This document shows, one piece after another, positions 42,846 through 51,654 of a DNA stretch of 64,000 nucleotides. A program made the position numbers and the translations under genes. The notes under the pieces are model-generated. The model worked only from the letters and a program-made list of their open reading frames with translations. It made no database searches and had not been told where the DNA came from. Source of the DNA: CAWGOF01 sp963824225 (GTDB taxonomy: Bacteria; Acidobacteriota; Polarisedimenticolia; Polarisedimenticolales; Polarisedimenticolaceae); assembly GCA_963824225.1 (NCBI GenBank), contig CAWGOF010000003.1:1922001-1986000 (forward strand), in the 5' to 3' direction. How positions within the stretch are numbered: the stretch's first letter is position 1; the number at the start of each line of letters is the position of its first letter.

Positions 42846-44393
42846 TCAACCGACCTCGGCGTTCTCGCGGTCGAGGACCAGCTGCAGGTCCTGGTGCGCT
42901 GCGTCGTTGATCTCCCCCGCGTCGCGCAGGCGCAGGAGCTCCGCGGTCTGCGCGGCCCACACCGCCCGCCGGACCTCGCGAGACACGGCGATACGCTGCG
43001 TCGCGCGGGCCCGCTCGCTCTCGTCGAGCGCGCGCAGCTCGGCCAGCTGATCGGTCATCGCGTCGCGGAACCGGTAGACGGCGATCGGGCAGCGATCCTC
43101 GGTGCAGAACGCGTCGAGACGCGCGATCCCGGCCTCGAGCATCGCCTCCTTGGCCCGCCGGATCTCCGATTCGGACGACGGGTCGCGCTTGAGGCGCAGC
43201 CAGCGCGCGAGCGGCTCGAGCGTCGCGCCCTGGCCGAGGAGCGTCACGGCGATCGTGATCACGACCGCCGCCTCGATGGCTGCGCGCCCGGGGAACGCCG
43301 CGCCGTTCCCCAGCACCTCGGGAAGCGCGAGCGCCGCGGCGAGCGACACGGCGCCGCGGACACCGCACCAGCCGACGAGCGCGACGGCCCGCGGATCGGG
43401 ATAGCCGCCCTCCTTGGCCCGCAGCCGCGGCGAGAGCCACAGCGGGATGTAGGCCGCGGGCCAGATCCACGCGATGCGGACCCCGATGACCACGGCCGCG
43501 ATCGACAGACCGAATCCGATGGCCAGCGAACCGTGGGGGAACTTGAGCCCGACGAACAGGAACATCAGCGCGTTGAGGACGAAGGTCAGGATGTCCCACG
43601 CCACGTAGAGATCCGCGCGGCTCTCGGGCGCGATCCGATCGACGCGCCACGACGCGACGAACCCCGCGGTCACGACGGCCAGCACGCCCGACGCTCCGAG
43701 CGCTTCGGCCAGCGCGTAGGCCAAGTACGGGCTGAACAGCGAGAACACGAACAGCACCGCGGTACCGCGCAGGTACGTGTTGAGGAGGATCGCGAGCGCG
43801 CCGGCGGCGATGCCGCTCAGGACGCCGAGACCGGTGATCTGCGCGAAGTGGAGCGCGATCGTACCGCGGTCGAAGACCCCGGTCAGGATCACCGCCGTCG
43901 CCAGCTGGACCCCCAGGAGCCCCGTGGCATCGTTGATCAGGCTCTCGCCGCCGAGGATCGCCGTGGCGCGCCGAGGGACGCGCAGGCGGGACAGCACCTC
44001 ATGGACCGCGACCGTGTCGGTCGGGGCGAGGATCGCGCCGAGGAGGAAGCACACGGCCCAGGGGAGGTCCGGCACGAGCGCCTTGGCCGCGATGCCGACC
44101 GAGAAGATCGTCATCGCGACGAGCCCGATCGCCAGCATGAGGATCGGCCGGAGCCAGCGCCGGAAGTCGTGCCACGAGGCGCTCCAGGCGTCGGCGTAGA
44201 GCAGGGGCGGCAGGAACACCGCGAGCACGACGTGCGGATCGATCCGCGGTGGCGCGGGATACCGCGCGACCGACCAGGCGATGCCGGCGAGCGCGAGCAG
44301 CACCGGAGGCGGAAGCCGCAGCCGCGGTGCGACGACCGCGGCCGCGCCGATCAGTCCGAGGACGGCGATCAGACCTGGGAGGATGTCGATCAC
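42846..44393 (-). CDS. NhaP/CPA1-type Na+/H+ antiporter
   Basis: 515 residues. About 12 membrane segments at 1-400 (LPGLIAVLGLIGAAAVVAPR, AVCFLLGAILAPTDTVAVHE). The Asp pair in APTDTVAVHEVL and LGGESLINDATGLLG is the transport site of the CPA1 family. The 110-residue cytosolic tail is helical and charged, typical of these exchangers. It lies 13 bases after the small membrane-protein gene, and so within the ECF sigma operon. Confidence 0.93.
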   Translation of the reverse strand: MIDILPGLIAVLGLIGAAAVVAPRLRLPPPVLLALAGIAWSVARYPAPPRIDPHVVLAVFLPPLLYADAWSASWHDFRRWLRPILMLAIGLVAMTIFSVGIAAKALVPDLPWAVCFLLGAILAPTDTVAVHEVLSRLRVPRRATAILGGESLINDATGLLGVQLATAVILTGVFDRGTIALHFAQITGLGVLSGIAAGALAILLNTYLRGTAVLFVFSLFSPYLAYALAEALGASGVLAVVTAGFVASWRVDRIAPESRADLYVAWDILTFVLNALMFLFVGLKFPHGSLAIGFGLSIAAVVIGVRIAWIWPAAYIPLWLSPRLRAKEGGYPDPRAVALVGWCGVRGAVSLAAALALPEVLGNGAAFPGRAAIEAAVVITIAVTLLGQGATLEPLARWLRLKRDPSSESEIRRAKEAMLEAGIARLDAFCTEDRCPIAVYRFRDAMTDQLAELRALDESERARATQRIAVSREVRRAVWAAQTAELLRLRDAGEINDAAHQDLQLVLDRENAEVG

Positions 44394-44406
44394 GCGGCGT
44401 GGGATG

Positions 44407-44967
44407 TTACCCCACGCGGCGTGAGCGCTCGCTCATCGCCTTGCCCACCAGGTACGCGCCGAACAGCATCGGGAAGATCGGCCACCACTCCTCGACCCAG
44501 TCGAGGCGCACGCCGAACCGCGTGTGGAGCAACAGGGCGAAGCCGGCCAGGATCAGGATCGCGCCGCCGACGATCGAGCCGCCCATGCCCGGCAGCTGGA
44601 ACCCCTGGGGCAGGACCGGCTCGCGCCCTCCGGCCAGCGCCTGGTTGTACAGCGATGCCAGGCGCGCGGCGTCGATCACGTTGTACAGCCAGAAAAACAC
44701 CATGAACAGCCCGAGGAGCGGCGAGTACGGCGCTTCGTGCGACGATGCCAGGATGCTGATGATCCCGGCGACGACGACGATGTGCACGAAGCCGCGCGGG
44801 TAGTAGCCGATGTACACCTGGCCGAGCCCGGGCATCAGCGACAGTATCGCCGCGAGCGCTGGGGACTTGGTCCGCGGATCGCGCAGGCCCGGCGCGGCGT
44901 AAGCGGCGTACGGCGGCTCGGCGGCCGGTCGGGGTGCTTCGGGGTTTCCGGACTCGGTCCCGTTCAT
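44407..44967 (-). CDS. TM2-like membrane protein
   Basis: 186 residues. Pro/Ala-rich cytosolic start, then SPALAAILSLMPGLGQVYIG, the TM2-type motif (GLGQ-Y-G), followed by four membrane helices (FVHIVVVAGIISILASS, LLGLFMVFFWLYNVIDAA, IVGGAILILAGFALLLH, FPMLFGAYLVGKAM). The ATG overlaps the anti-sigma stop by 4 bases. Function unknown; it is part of the ECF regulon by position. Confidence 0.75.
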   Translation of the reverse strand: MNGTESGNPEAPRPAAEPPYAAYAAPGLRDPRTKSPALAAILSLMPGLGQVYIGYYPRGFVHIVVVAGIISILASSHEAPYSPLLGLFMVFFWLYNVIDAARLASLYNQALAGGREPVLPQGFQLPGMGGSIVGGAILILAGFALLLHTRFGVRLDWVEEWWPIFPMLFGAYLVGKAMSERSRRVG

Positions 44968-45743
44968 GGTGATGTCTCCTGCGCCGCTGTCGGATCGGCT
45001 TGCGTGCCACCGTTTTCGCCGCGCGCCTGGTCTGACGCAGCGGAGCCGACGAAGGTTCCGAGGCGCCGGCGGATCGCATCCCAGGCATCGGTGGATTCGT
45101 GGGCCAGATCGGCCGTCGAGCCCCACGCGTCGCGCGCGCGGACGACGACGGTGGCCTCGACCTCGCTGACCGTTCCGCGCAGCTGCGCGAACGCCCGGTG
45201 GGGGAGGTCGGCGAACGGCGAGCGCGGCACGAGCGTCGGGGCGGCAAGTAGCAGCGTGGCCACGAACGCGCCCTCCCATGCCACGCGGGGTCGCGCGAAC
45301 AGGCGTGCGAGGAGGTCTGAAACGTCGAAACCCCGCGGGACGCGCCTGCGCCTGCGGCTCGTGCGCTCGAGCACCTCGTCGACGAACGCGGGCCCCGGAT
45401 CGAGCGCGGCGAGCCGCGCAAGCTCCGCCGGGATCGACGCGAGCGCTCGGAGGAGATCCGCGCATTCCGCGCAGTGCCGCACGTGGGCGTCGACGAGCTC
45501 GGCGTCGACCGCATCGAGCTGCCCATCGACGCGATCGCACAGCCGGGCCTGCGCGCTCGCGCACGCGCCGCCCGAGGTCCGGGCGAGGATCGCCGTCCTG
45601 AGCTCGGGCTCGTCGGGCGCCTCGCCCGCGAGGGCCAGCGCCCCGAGGAGCTCGCGGCAATCGGGGCACGCCTCGAGGTGCCGGAGCCGCGCCTCGCGGT
45701 CCAGTCGACCGAGCGTCCCATCGAGCAGCGCGTCGCAGGTCAT
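44964..45743 (-). CDS. anti-sigma factor with two zinc-finger (zf-HC2) modules
   Basis: 259 residues. Two Cys/His modules, RHLEACPDCRELLG and AHVRHCAECADLL, each with the HxxxCxxC signature of zinc anti-sigma factors. One membrane segment follows (GAFVATLLLAAPTLVP), then a periplasmic tail of about 100 residues. It lies 7 bases after the ECF sigma gene and should hold that factor inactive until an envelope signal arrives. The doubled zinc module is less common than a single one. Confidence 0.88.
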   Translation of the reverse strand: MTCDALLDGTLGRLDREARLRHLEACPDCRELLGALALAGEAPDEPELRTAILARTSGGACASAQARLCDRVDGQLDAVDAELVDAHVRHCAECADLLRALASIPAELARLAALDPGPAFVDEVLERTSRRRRRVPRGFDVSDLLARLFARPRVAWEGAFVATLLLAAPTLVPRSPFADLPHRAFAQLRGTVSEVEATVVVRARDAWGSTADLAHESTDAWDAIRRRLGTFVGSAASDQARGENGGTQADPTAAQETSP

Positions 45744-45750
45744 CCCGGCC

Positions 45751-46308
45751 TCACGACGTCCCGAGCGACGGATCGAGCCGGCGTAGCGCGGCCGCCAGCT
45801 CGAGCCGCGCGCGGTTCGATCGCGACTTCACCGTGCCCAGCGGAAGATCGAGCAGCTCCGCAACCTCCTCGAGCTTGAGCCCCGAGAGCTCCTTGAGCAC
45901 GAGGACCTCGCGGTGCTTGGGGTTCAGGGTCGCGACCGCGCGGCGCACCAGGCGATCGCGCGCCCCGCCGATCACGATGCGCTCGGGGTCGTCGTCGCCC
46001 GTGAGCCCGGCGTCCTCGACCGCAACGTCCGCCGGCCGTGGCCGGGCCTGGATCCGTCGCAACCGGTCGATGCACGCGTTACGCGTCATCCGCAGGAGCC
46101 AGGCCTGGAACGTGTCTCCACCGACGAACGAGTCGAGCCGCTCGTAGAGCCGCACGAACACGTCCTGCGCCGTGTCCCGCGCCTCCTCGGGATCGCGCAG
46201 GTAACACCGCGCGACCGCGTACACGCTCGACTGGTACGTGCGCACGAGCGCCTCCCACGCGAGATCGTCCCCGCGGCGACACCGCTCCAGAAGCGTACCG
46301 ACGTCCAA
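45751..46308 (-). CDS. ECF-type RNA polymerase sigma factor
   Basis: 185 residues from TTG 46308. Region 2: WEALVRTYQSSVYAVARCYL, EEARDTAQDVFVRLYERLDS and the -10-binding FQAWLLRMTRNACIDRLRR. Region 4: LNPKHREVLVLKELSGLKLE and LGTVKSRSNRARLEL. A GTG at 46353 would add 15 residues, but it lies only a few bases from the predicted transcription start; AGGAG before TTG 46308 is better placed. A consensus ECF promoter precedes the gene, so it is probably self-activated. Confidence 0.92.
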   Translation of the reverse strand: MDVGTLLERCRRGDDLAWEALVRTYQSSVYAVARCYLRDPEEARDTAQDVFVRLYERLDSFVGGDTFQAWLLRMTRNACIDRLRRIQARPRPADVAVEDAGLTGDDDPERIVIGGARDRLVRRAVATLNPKHREVLVLKELSGLKLEEVAELLDLPLGTVKSRSNRARLELAAALRRLDPSLGTS

Positions 46309-46362
46309 ACGGCGGCTCCTCGAGCACCACTTTGAGCGCTTCGGCCGCGGCACTCAACCTCC

Positions 46363-46390
46363 TGGACGCATCCCGGCCGCAGATAGTTCC
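46363..46390 (-). promoter_or_regulatory. ECF-type promoter of the sigma operon
   Basis: Read on the minus strand: GGAACT (46390-46385), a spacer of 16 bases, CGTCCA (46368-46363). This matches the common ECF consensus (GGAAC with CGTC about 16 bases on) and would start transcription some 50 bases before the TTG of the sigma gene. Confidence 0.6.
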
Positions 46391-46398
46391 GTCCCGAC

Positions 46399-46426
46399 GG
46401 AACCGGGAGCCGATCCCGTGCGTACG
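46399..46426 (+). promoter_or_regulatory. divergent ECF-type promoter of the repeat-protein gene
   Basis: GGAACC (46399-46404), a 16-base spacer, CGTACG (46421-46426), about 24 bases before the ATG at 46450. The two -35 boxes lie in a near-perfect palindrome GTTCCGTC-CC-GACGGAAC (46386-46403), so both genes are probably read by the same sigma factor. Confidence 0.55.
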
Positions 46427-46449
46427 GAACCCTGCGGGAGGTGCGTCCG

Positions 46450-47652
46450 ATGCGAAAAACCTGGGATCCGACCGGTCCGGTGGTCGTCCTGGCGTTCCTG
46501 ATGCTCGTCGGGACGGTCCTGGCCACCGGGGGCCTGGGGCCCGGAGAGTGGCGGGCCGAGCTCGGTTCGGGCCACTCCCTGCGGCTCGACCTGCGGCCGC
46601 GGATCGCGAGCGGGCAGCTCCGGGTCTCGGCCGATGTCCCACTCGACGCGCTCGAGGGGTTCGACCGCGGAGCGTTCCGCACAGGGGGCGCCCCGCTCCG
46701 GCTCTCGTGGAAGCGCGACCCCGGGACGTTCGTCCTGACCGGGGAAGGCGGGCGGCGGCCCTCGGGCGAGATCGAGTTCGCGCCCAACCCGGAGTTCGTC
46801 CAGCACTGGCACGCGCTCGGCTTCGCGCCGCTCGCCGGACACGACCTCGAGCGCCTGGCGATCGAGGACGTGAGGGACGCCGAGATCGATGCGTTGAGCG
46901 AGATGGGGGTGCGCGGGCTCGACGCACGGGAGCTGATCCTCCTCCACTCCCACGACGTCTCGCTGCCGTGGCTGAAGGACGTGCAGCAGATCGAGCCCGC
47001 GCCCGATCTCGACGAGGTCGTGCGCCTTCACGACCAGGGCGTGAGCGGGGAGGAGATCCGCGCCGTGGCCGCCCTCGGGGCGGGGATCGGGATCGACGAG
47101 CTGATCCGCCTGAGCCGCCACGGGATCGACGCGAGCTACGTCGGTGGCCTCATCGACGCCGGCGTGAGCGCGGACGACATCGACGGCATCGTGAGCCTGC
47201 ACTCGCGCGGTGTCTCGACGTCCTACGTTGCCGGCCTGCGCTCGGCGGGCCTGAAGGATGCGCGCGTCGACGAGATCGCGCGGCTCCACGACCACGGGAT
47301 CGACACGCGATACGTCGCCGGGATGACCCAGGCCGGCCTGAGCGGACCATCGATCGACGACCTCGTCCGACTCCACGCCCACAGCGTGCCGACCGAGTTC
47401 GCGCGCTCGATCGTCGCGGTGCTTCCCGCGAGCGACATCGACTCGATCATCCTGCTCCACGACCACTCTGTCGGCGCGGAGTGGGTCACGGAGATGGCCG
47501 AGCTGGGGTATGGGCGCCTCGGTCCGCAAGATCTGACACGGCTGCACGACCACGGCGTATCGTCCGACCTCGCGCGCGCCCTCGCCCGCGCCGGCCGCTC
47601 CGAGCTCTCGGCCAACGACCTGATCACGATCCACTCGCGCGGCGTCGAGTAG
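46450..47652 (+). CDS. secreted or membrane repeat protein with 29-residue helical repeats
   Basis: 400 residues from ATG 46450 with GGGAGG upstream. N-terminal hydrophobic segment (VVVLAFLMLVGTVLATGG), a beta domain of about 90 residues, then about eight tandem repeats of some 29 residues on the pattern DEI-RLHDHGI-YVAGL-AGL. Examples are ELIRLSRHGIDASYVGGLID and EIARLHDHGIDTRYVAGMTQ. Each repeat should form two helices, a solenoid. Similar repeats follow BlaR1-type peptidases in related bacteria, but no peptidase is present here. Likely ECF-controlled; role unknown. Confidence 0.8.
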   Translation: MRKTWDPTGPVVVLAFLMLVGTVLATGGLGPGEWRAELGSGHSLRLDLRPRIASGQLRVSADVPLDALEGFDRGAFRTGGAPLRLSWKRDPGTFVLTGEGGRRPSGEIEFAPNPEFVQHWHALGFAPLAGHDLERLAIEDVRDAEIDALSEMGVRGLDARELILLHSHDVSLPWLKDVQQIEPAPDLDEVVRLHDQGVSGEEIRAVAALGAGIGIDELIRLSRHGIDASYVGGLIDAGVSADDIDGIVSLHSRGVSTSYVAGLRSAGLKDARVDEIARLHDHGIDTRYVAGMTQAGLSGPSIDDLVRLHAHSVPTEFARSIVAVLPASDIDSIILLHDHSVGAEWVTEMAELGYGRLGPQDLTRLHDHGVSSDLARALARAGRSELSANDLITIHSRGVE

Positions 47653-47668
47653 AGCCGGCGCGCCGCGG

Positions 47669-50600
47669 CTACGGACAGGGGTTCGTGTTCGGTCGCGTCG
47701 CGCCCGACGAATCGGTGCCGAGCGAGCTCTCGCCCGTGCCCGAAACACCCGTGACGAGGAAGAACGCGACCCGGCCGGGCTGCGGAACCACGGTGTCGGT
47801 CGCGGAGCTCGATAGCAAATGGCACTGTCGCCCAGCGAGCGGATCGCTGCCCGGCACCTGCGTGTACACGCCGGTGGCGCGCAGGATCGTCAGGCTCCCG
47901 CGATACAAGTTCCAGCTCGAGAAACCGAGCTCGTCCTGCCATTGCACCGCGCTCTGTCCTTCGAGCAACAGCTCGATCAAGCCGTCGCTCAGGTCGCAGC
48001 GGTCGCCTAGGCCGTCGTCGTCGAGGTCCGGCTGGCCCGAGCTGTAGTCGTCCGGGCAGTTGTCGCACGCGTCGCCGTCGAGGTCGCCGTCGCGGTTGTC
48101 CTGCGCGGGGTTCGACACGCTGGGGCAGTTGTCGCACGGGTCGCCGCGACCGTCTGCGTCCACATCGGACTGCAGCGGGTCGAAGATGAACCGGCACAAG
48201 TCGCACAGGTCTCCCAGACCGTCGTGATCCGCATCGCTCTGGGACGCTCCGGCCAGATTCGGGCAGTTGTCGCACGCGTCGCCGAAACCGTCGCCGTCCG
48301 AATTGATCTGGCTCGGGTCGCTCACGCTCGGGCAGTCGTCGACGTTGCCGCACACCGCGTCGCCATCGAGGTCGTTGTCCGGGTCGAGCGCGCACAGGTC
48401 ACAGGCGTTCCCGACGCCGTCCTGGTCCCCGTCCTCCTGCACCGGGTTCGCGACGAGCGGACAGTTGTCGAGGCCGCAGCCGACGACCGACACGGGATCG
48501 CCGACCCCGTCGCCGTCCGAGTCGGTGCACGGATCGCACGGATCGCCTTGGCCGTCGTCGTCGGTATCGGTCTGGGCCGCGTTCGCCGTCTGCGGGCAGT
48601 TGTCCTGCGCGCAGCCGACGTTCGGCGCTCCAGGGTCGCCAAAGCCGTCGCCGTCGGTGTCGGTACACGGATCGCACGCGTCGCCCGCGCCGTCGTCATC
48701 GGCGTCGGGCTGTCCCGGATCGGCCACGCTCGGGCACACGTCGCAGGCGTTGCCGACACCGTCCCCGTCCCCGTCGAGCTGCGCCGGATCGAAGACCGTG
48801 GGGCACAGGTCGACCGCGCCGCACACGCCGTCGCCATCGGTGTCGTTCGTCGCGTCCGTGGGGCACGGATCGCACGCGTTCCCGATCCCGTCCTGGTCCG
48901 CGTCGAGCTGCGACGCGTTGGCCACCGTCGGGCAGTTGTCGCACACGTTCCCGCGGCCGTCGCCGTCGCTATCGGCCTGGCCGGGGTTCGGGACGCCGGC
49001 GCAGTTGTCCGAGCCGTCGACCGTGCCATCGAGGTCGCGGTCGGAGCAGTGCACCGGTCCGTCGAAACCATCGGTTCCCACCGCGACCACGGCGAAGAAC
49101 GACTCGCCCGCGGTCGGCGTGTACTGGAGCGACTCGGACCCGGTGCTGCCAACCACGTGGTACGGCGGTGCCGCCGGGAAGCTGCACGGCGTCGTGGTCG
49201 GCAAGGCCTGTGACCCGGCGTACACCCGGTATTTCACGGGACCGCTCGCCACACAGGCGTCCGACACGGGCGACCAGGAGAGCTGCACCTTGTTGCCCTG
49301 CGGGGTGACGACGAGGCCGCTGACGGGAGCGAGGACGTCGCAGCCGAAGGTCGCGGTGAACGTCGTCGTCGTCGAGGGCGTGGAGATGTCATGGACCCGT
49401 GCTCCGGCGTCGGACCACGAGAGCCAGCGATACGTGTGGCCGTCCACCCGGGGCTGTGGCTCGGGCGCGCCGATCGTGCGCACGAGCCCGATGACGCCGT
49501 TTTCCACGACGGGCGGCGTCACCGGCTGCGTATCGAGCTCGAGAGCGAGGTCTCCGAGCGGAGCGGTCTCGAGGCGGAACGACGACAGGTTCGGCGCGAT
49601 CTGGACCGCGGCGTTCCCCGTGAGCTGGCCCGGCGCGCCGAGCGGCGAGCCCGTGTCCTTCACCTGGAGCAGGATCTCGTAGAACACGTCGGGCGAGGTC
49701 TCGCCTGAGGTTGCGGTGACGAACGCGCCCGAGCAGATCCCCTGGAGCGGACCGAGGAACGGGTGCGCGTGCGTCAAGTGGTGGAACAGCACGCTCCAGG
49801 AGAAGCGCGAGCACGGGACCGCGCCCTCTTCCGGATCGCTCGCCACGCCCGAGAAGCTCACCGACTGTCCCGCGCTGAAATGTGTCCCGGCCACGGGCGC
49901 GGTGATCGACGCCGTCGGCCTGCGGTTCCCCGAGACGATGCGCAGGGGCGGCGAGACGGCGGTCCCGCCGTGCCCGTCGTCGAGGGTCAGCCGGGCGTTG
50001 TACACACCGGCGGCGTAGGTGTGGAGCGCCGTCGGCTCGGTCGACGTGCCGCCGTCGCCAAACTCCCACAGGTGGGTCAGCGCGTCGCCGTCCGGGTCGA
50101 ACGACGCCGATCCGTTCAGGATCACAGGCAGCGGCGCGACGCCGTTGTCCGGAGAGACGCTGGCCACGACGATCGGCTGGCGGTTCGTTCCGCCGACGTT
50201 GTGGATGCGACGGAGCTGGCTCGACTTCCAGGTCAGGACCCACAGCGCGCCGTCGGGCCCGAACCGCATCGCCACGGGACCCGGGACATCCGTGGCCCAT
50301 TCCTCGACGGTCAGCGGCTGGTTCGACGCATCGAGGCGCATGCGGTAGAGCTTGTCCTGTCCGAACTCGCCGAAGAAGTAGTCGCCCTCCATCCCTGGCG
50401 CGAAGCCCGCGGGCGCGTGATCGCCTCCGATCACGGCGTAGCTCTCCGTGCCCACCGCGTGGGGATAGGCGTACATCGGGTACACGACGCCGGGCCGGGC
50501 CGGCGGTTTTTCCCCCTCGACCATCGCCCACCCAAAGTTCCCGCCCGGGATCACGTTGTCGATCTCTTCCCAGGCGGCCCCGCCGACATCCCCGAGGAAC

Positions 50601-51265
50601 AGGTTCTCCGGCCCCGGCTGGAGGTTGCACCGATACGGGTTCCGGAACCCGAGGGCCCAGACCCGAGGATCCGCGGTTCCGGTCCCGAGGAACGGGTTCC
50701 CCGGAGGCGCCGCTCCGTTGCGGTCGATGCGCAGGACCTTGCCCCGCAGGTCGAACGGGTTCTGCGCGGTCGTCGATCCCTGATTGTCGTCACCCGTGCC
50801 GAGGAACAGCGTCTCGTCCTCGGCGAAGCGCAGGCATCCCCCCGTGTGGAGCGTGTTCAGAAGGACGGGGGTCTCGAGGACCACGACTTCCTGGCTCAGA
50901 GAATCCCCGGAGATCGTGAACCGGGAGAGGCGGTTCCTCGGTGGCGCGGGCGACGTGTAGTAGACCCACAGGAACCGGTTGGTCGCGTAGTCCGGGTCGA
51001 CGGCGATCCCGTTGATCGAATGCTCGCCCGCGCTGCTTCCGGGGATCGTCCCCACCGGGATCAGAGACCCCGAGCGGAAGATCAACACCTGCCGGTCGCG
51101 TGTGGCCAGGAACAGGTCACCATCGGGGGCCCAGTCCAGGTCCACCCCGCCGATGCCCGAGACCACGACGGTCTCCTCGAACCCCGGCGGCAACGTGGCG
51201 GCGAGCCCCGCGCCCGACAGGCCCAGGGACAGGACGAGCAACGACAGGATCCGGGCGGGGTGCAC
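47669..51265 (-). CDS. secreted PQQ-dehydrogenase-like propeller with PKD and calcium repeats
   Basis: 1198 residues. Signal peptide (ILSLLVLSLGLSGAGLAA). Residues 28-355 resemble the six-bladed soluble glucose/sorbosone dehydrogenase (GIGGVDLDWAPDGDLFLATR, LHTGGCLRFAEDETLFLGTG, VWALGFRNPYR). A PKD domain follows (SASFDPDGDALTHLWEFGDG), then an FN3-like domain (SGLVVTPQGNKVQLSWSPVS). About 15 thrombospondin type-3 calcium repeats lie at residues 740-1090, on the pattern DNCP-NP-Q-DxDxDGxGxxC. Likely surface-attached or released and stabilised by calcium. Catalytic activity is not certain. Confidence 0.88.
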   Translation of the reverse strand: MHPARILSLLVLSLGLSGAGLAATLPPGFEETVVVSGIGGVDLDWAPDGDLFLATRDRQVLIFRSGSLIPVGTIPGSSAGEHSINGIAVDPDYATNRFLWVYYTSPAPPRNRLSRFTISGDSLSQEVVVLETPVLLNTLHTGGCLRFAEDETLFLGTGDDNQGSTTAQNPFDLRGKVLRIDRNGAAPPGNPFLGTGTADPRVWALGFRNPYRCNLQPGPENLFLGDVGGAAWEEIDNVIPGGNFGWAMVEGEKPPARPGVVYPMYAYPHAVGTESYAVIGGDHAPAGFAPGMEGDYFFGEFGQDKLYRMRLDASNQPLTVEEWATDVPGPVAMRFGPDGALWVLTWKSSQLRRIHNVGGTNRQPIVVASVSPDNGVAPLPVILNGSASFDPDGDALTHLWEFGDGGTSTEPTALHTYAAGVYNARLTLDDGHGGTAVSPPLRIVSGNRRPTASITAPVAGTHFSAGQSVSFSGVASDPEEGAVPCSRFSWSVLFHHLTHAHPFLGPLQGICSGAFVTATSGETSPDVFYEILLQVKDTGSPLGAPGQLTGNAAVQIAPNLSSFRLETAPLGDLALELDTQPVTPPVVENGVIGLVRTIGAPEPQPRVDGHTYRWLSWSDAGARVHDISTPSTTTTFTATFGCDVLAPVSGLVVTPQGNKVQLSWSPVSDACVASGPVKYRVYAGSQALPTTTPCSFPAAPPYHVVGSTGSESLQYTPTAGESFFAVVAVGTDGFDGPVHCSDRDLDGTVDGSDNCAGVPNPGQADSDGDGRGNVCDNCPTVANASQLDADQDGIGNACDPCPTDATNDTDGDGVCGAVDLCPTVFDPAQLDGDGDGVGNACDVCPSVADPGQPDADDDGAGDACDPCTDTDGDGFGDPGAPNVGCAQDNCPQTANAAQTDTDDDGQGDPCDPCTDSDGDGVGDPVSVVGCGLDNCPLVANPVQEDGDQDGVGNACDLCALDPDNDLDGDAVCGNVDDCPSVSDPSQINSDGDGFGDACDNCPNLAGASQSDADHDGLGDLCDLCRFIFDPLQSDVDADGRGDPCDNCPSVSNPAQDNRDGDLDGDACDNCPDDYSSGQPDLDDDGLGDRCDLSDGLIELLLEGQSAVQWQDELGFSSWNLYRGSLTILRATGVYTQVPGSDPLAGRQCHLLSSSATDTVVPQPGRVAFFLVTGVSGTGESSLGTDSSGATRPNTNPCP

Positions 51266-51352
51266 GTCTCAGAACATACCGCGCGTGGTGGAGCTCCGGG
51301 TGTTGCGTCAGGTAAAGAAGGCCGGAGCGGCCAGTTTCGGCGCTTTACGGCT

Positions 51353-51654
51353 TCATTCGAGGAGCTGGGGCTCGTCCTCTTCGCTCTGCTGCGCCAGGCG
51401 CTCGCGGCGGATCGTGCGCACGCAGCTGTTCCAGCACAGGATCGCGTCGTCGTTGCCCGGCGGGCGATGCGCTCGGCTTGCTCGTACAGCTCCATCGCCT
51501 TCCGCAGGCGGTCGTACGCCAGTCCGCGGGTGATGCCACGCGCGAGCAGCGCCCGGGCCTCGCGCTCGCGGATCAGCGCGCGGTAGTACAGCCGCCGGTA
51601 CTCGTCGTCGAAGCGGGCCGCGTACTCCCGGGCCCCGCCGCGTTTATGGGGCAT
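51353..51654 (-). pseudogene. partial, frameshifted duplicate of the gene downstream of sdhB
   Basis: Encodes REYAARFDDEYRRLYYRALI, GITRGLAYDRLRKAMELYEQ, then in another phase PPGNDDAILCWNSCVRTIRR and an EEDEPQLLE end. It matches the C-terminal two-thirds of the gene at 55544-56038 in the same orientation. The phase change comes from one missing base near 51466. Upstream (higher coordinates) the similarity stops at about 51640. Confidence 0.65.

Noticed and set aside
42894..44705. A 603-codon plus-strand frame
   Set aside because: Antisense to the Na+/H+ antiporter and the TM2-like gene, both of which have clear membrane segments and family motifs.
48000..49050. Regular repeated DNA that could suggest a repeat array or CRISPR
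   Set aside because: It is the coding sequence of the thrombospondin type-3 repeats; unit lengths vary with the protein motif and there are no unique spacers of constant length.
49763..51586. A 607-codon plus-strand frame
   Set aside because: Antisense to the PQQ-dehydrogenase-like protein; composition is Arg/Val/His-rich with no domain.
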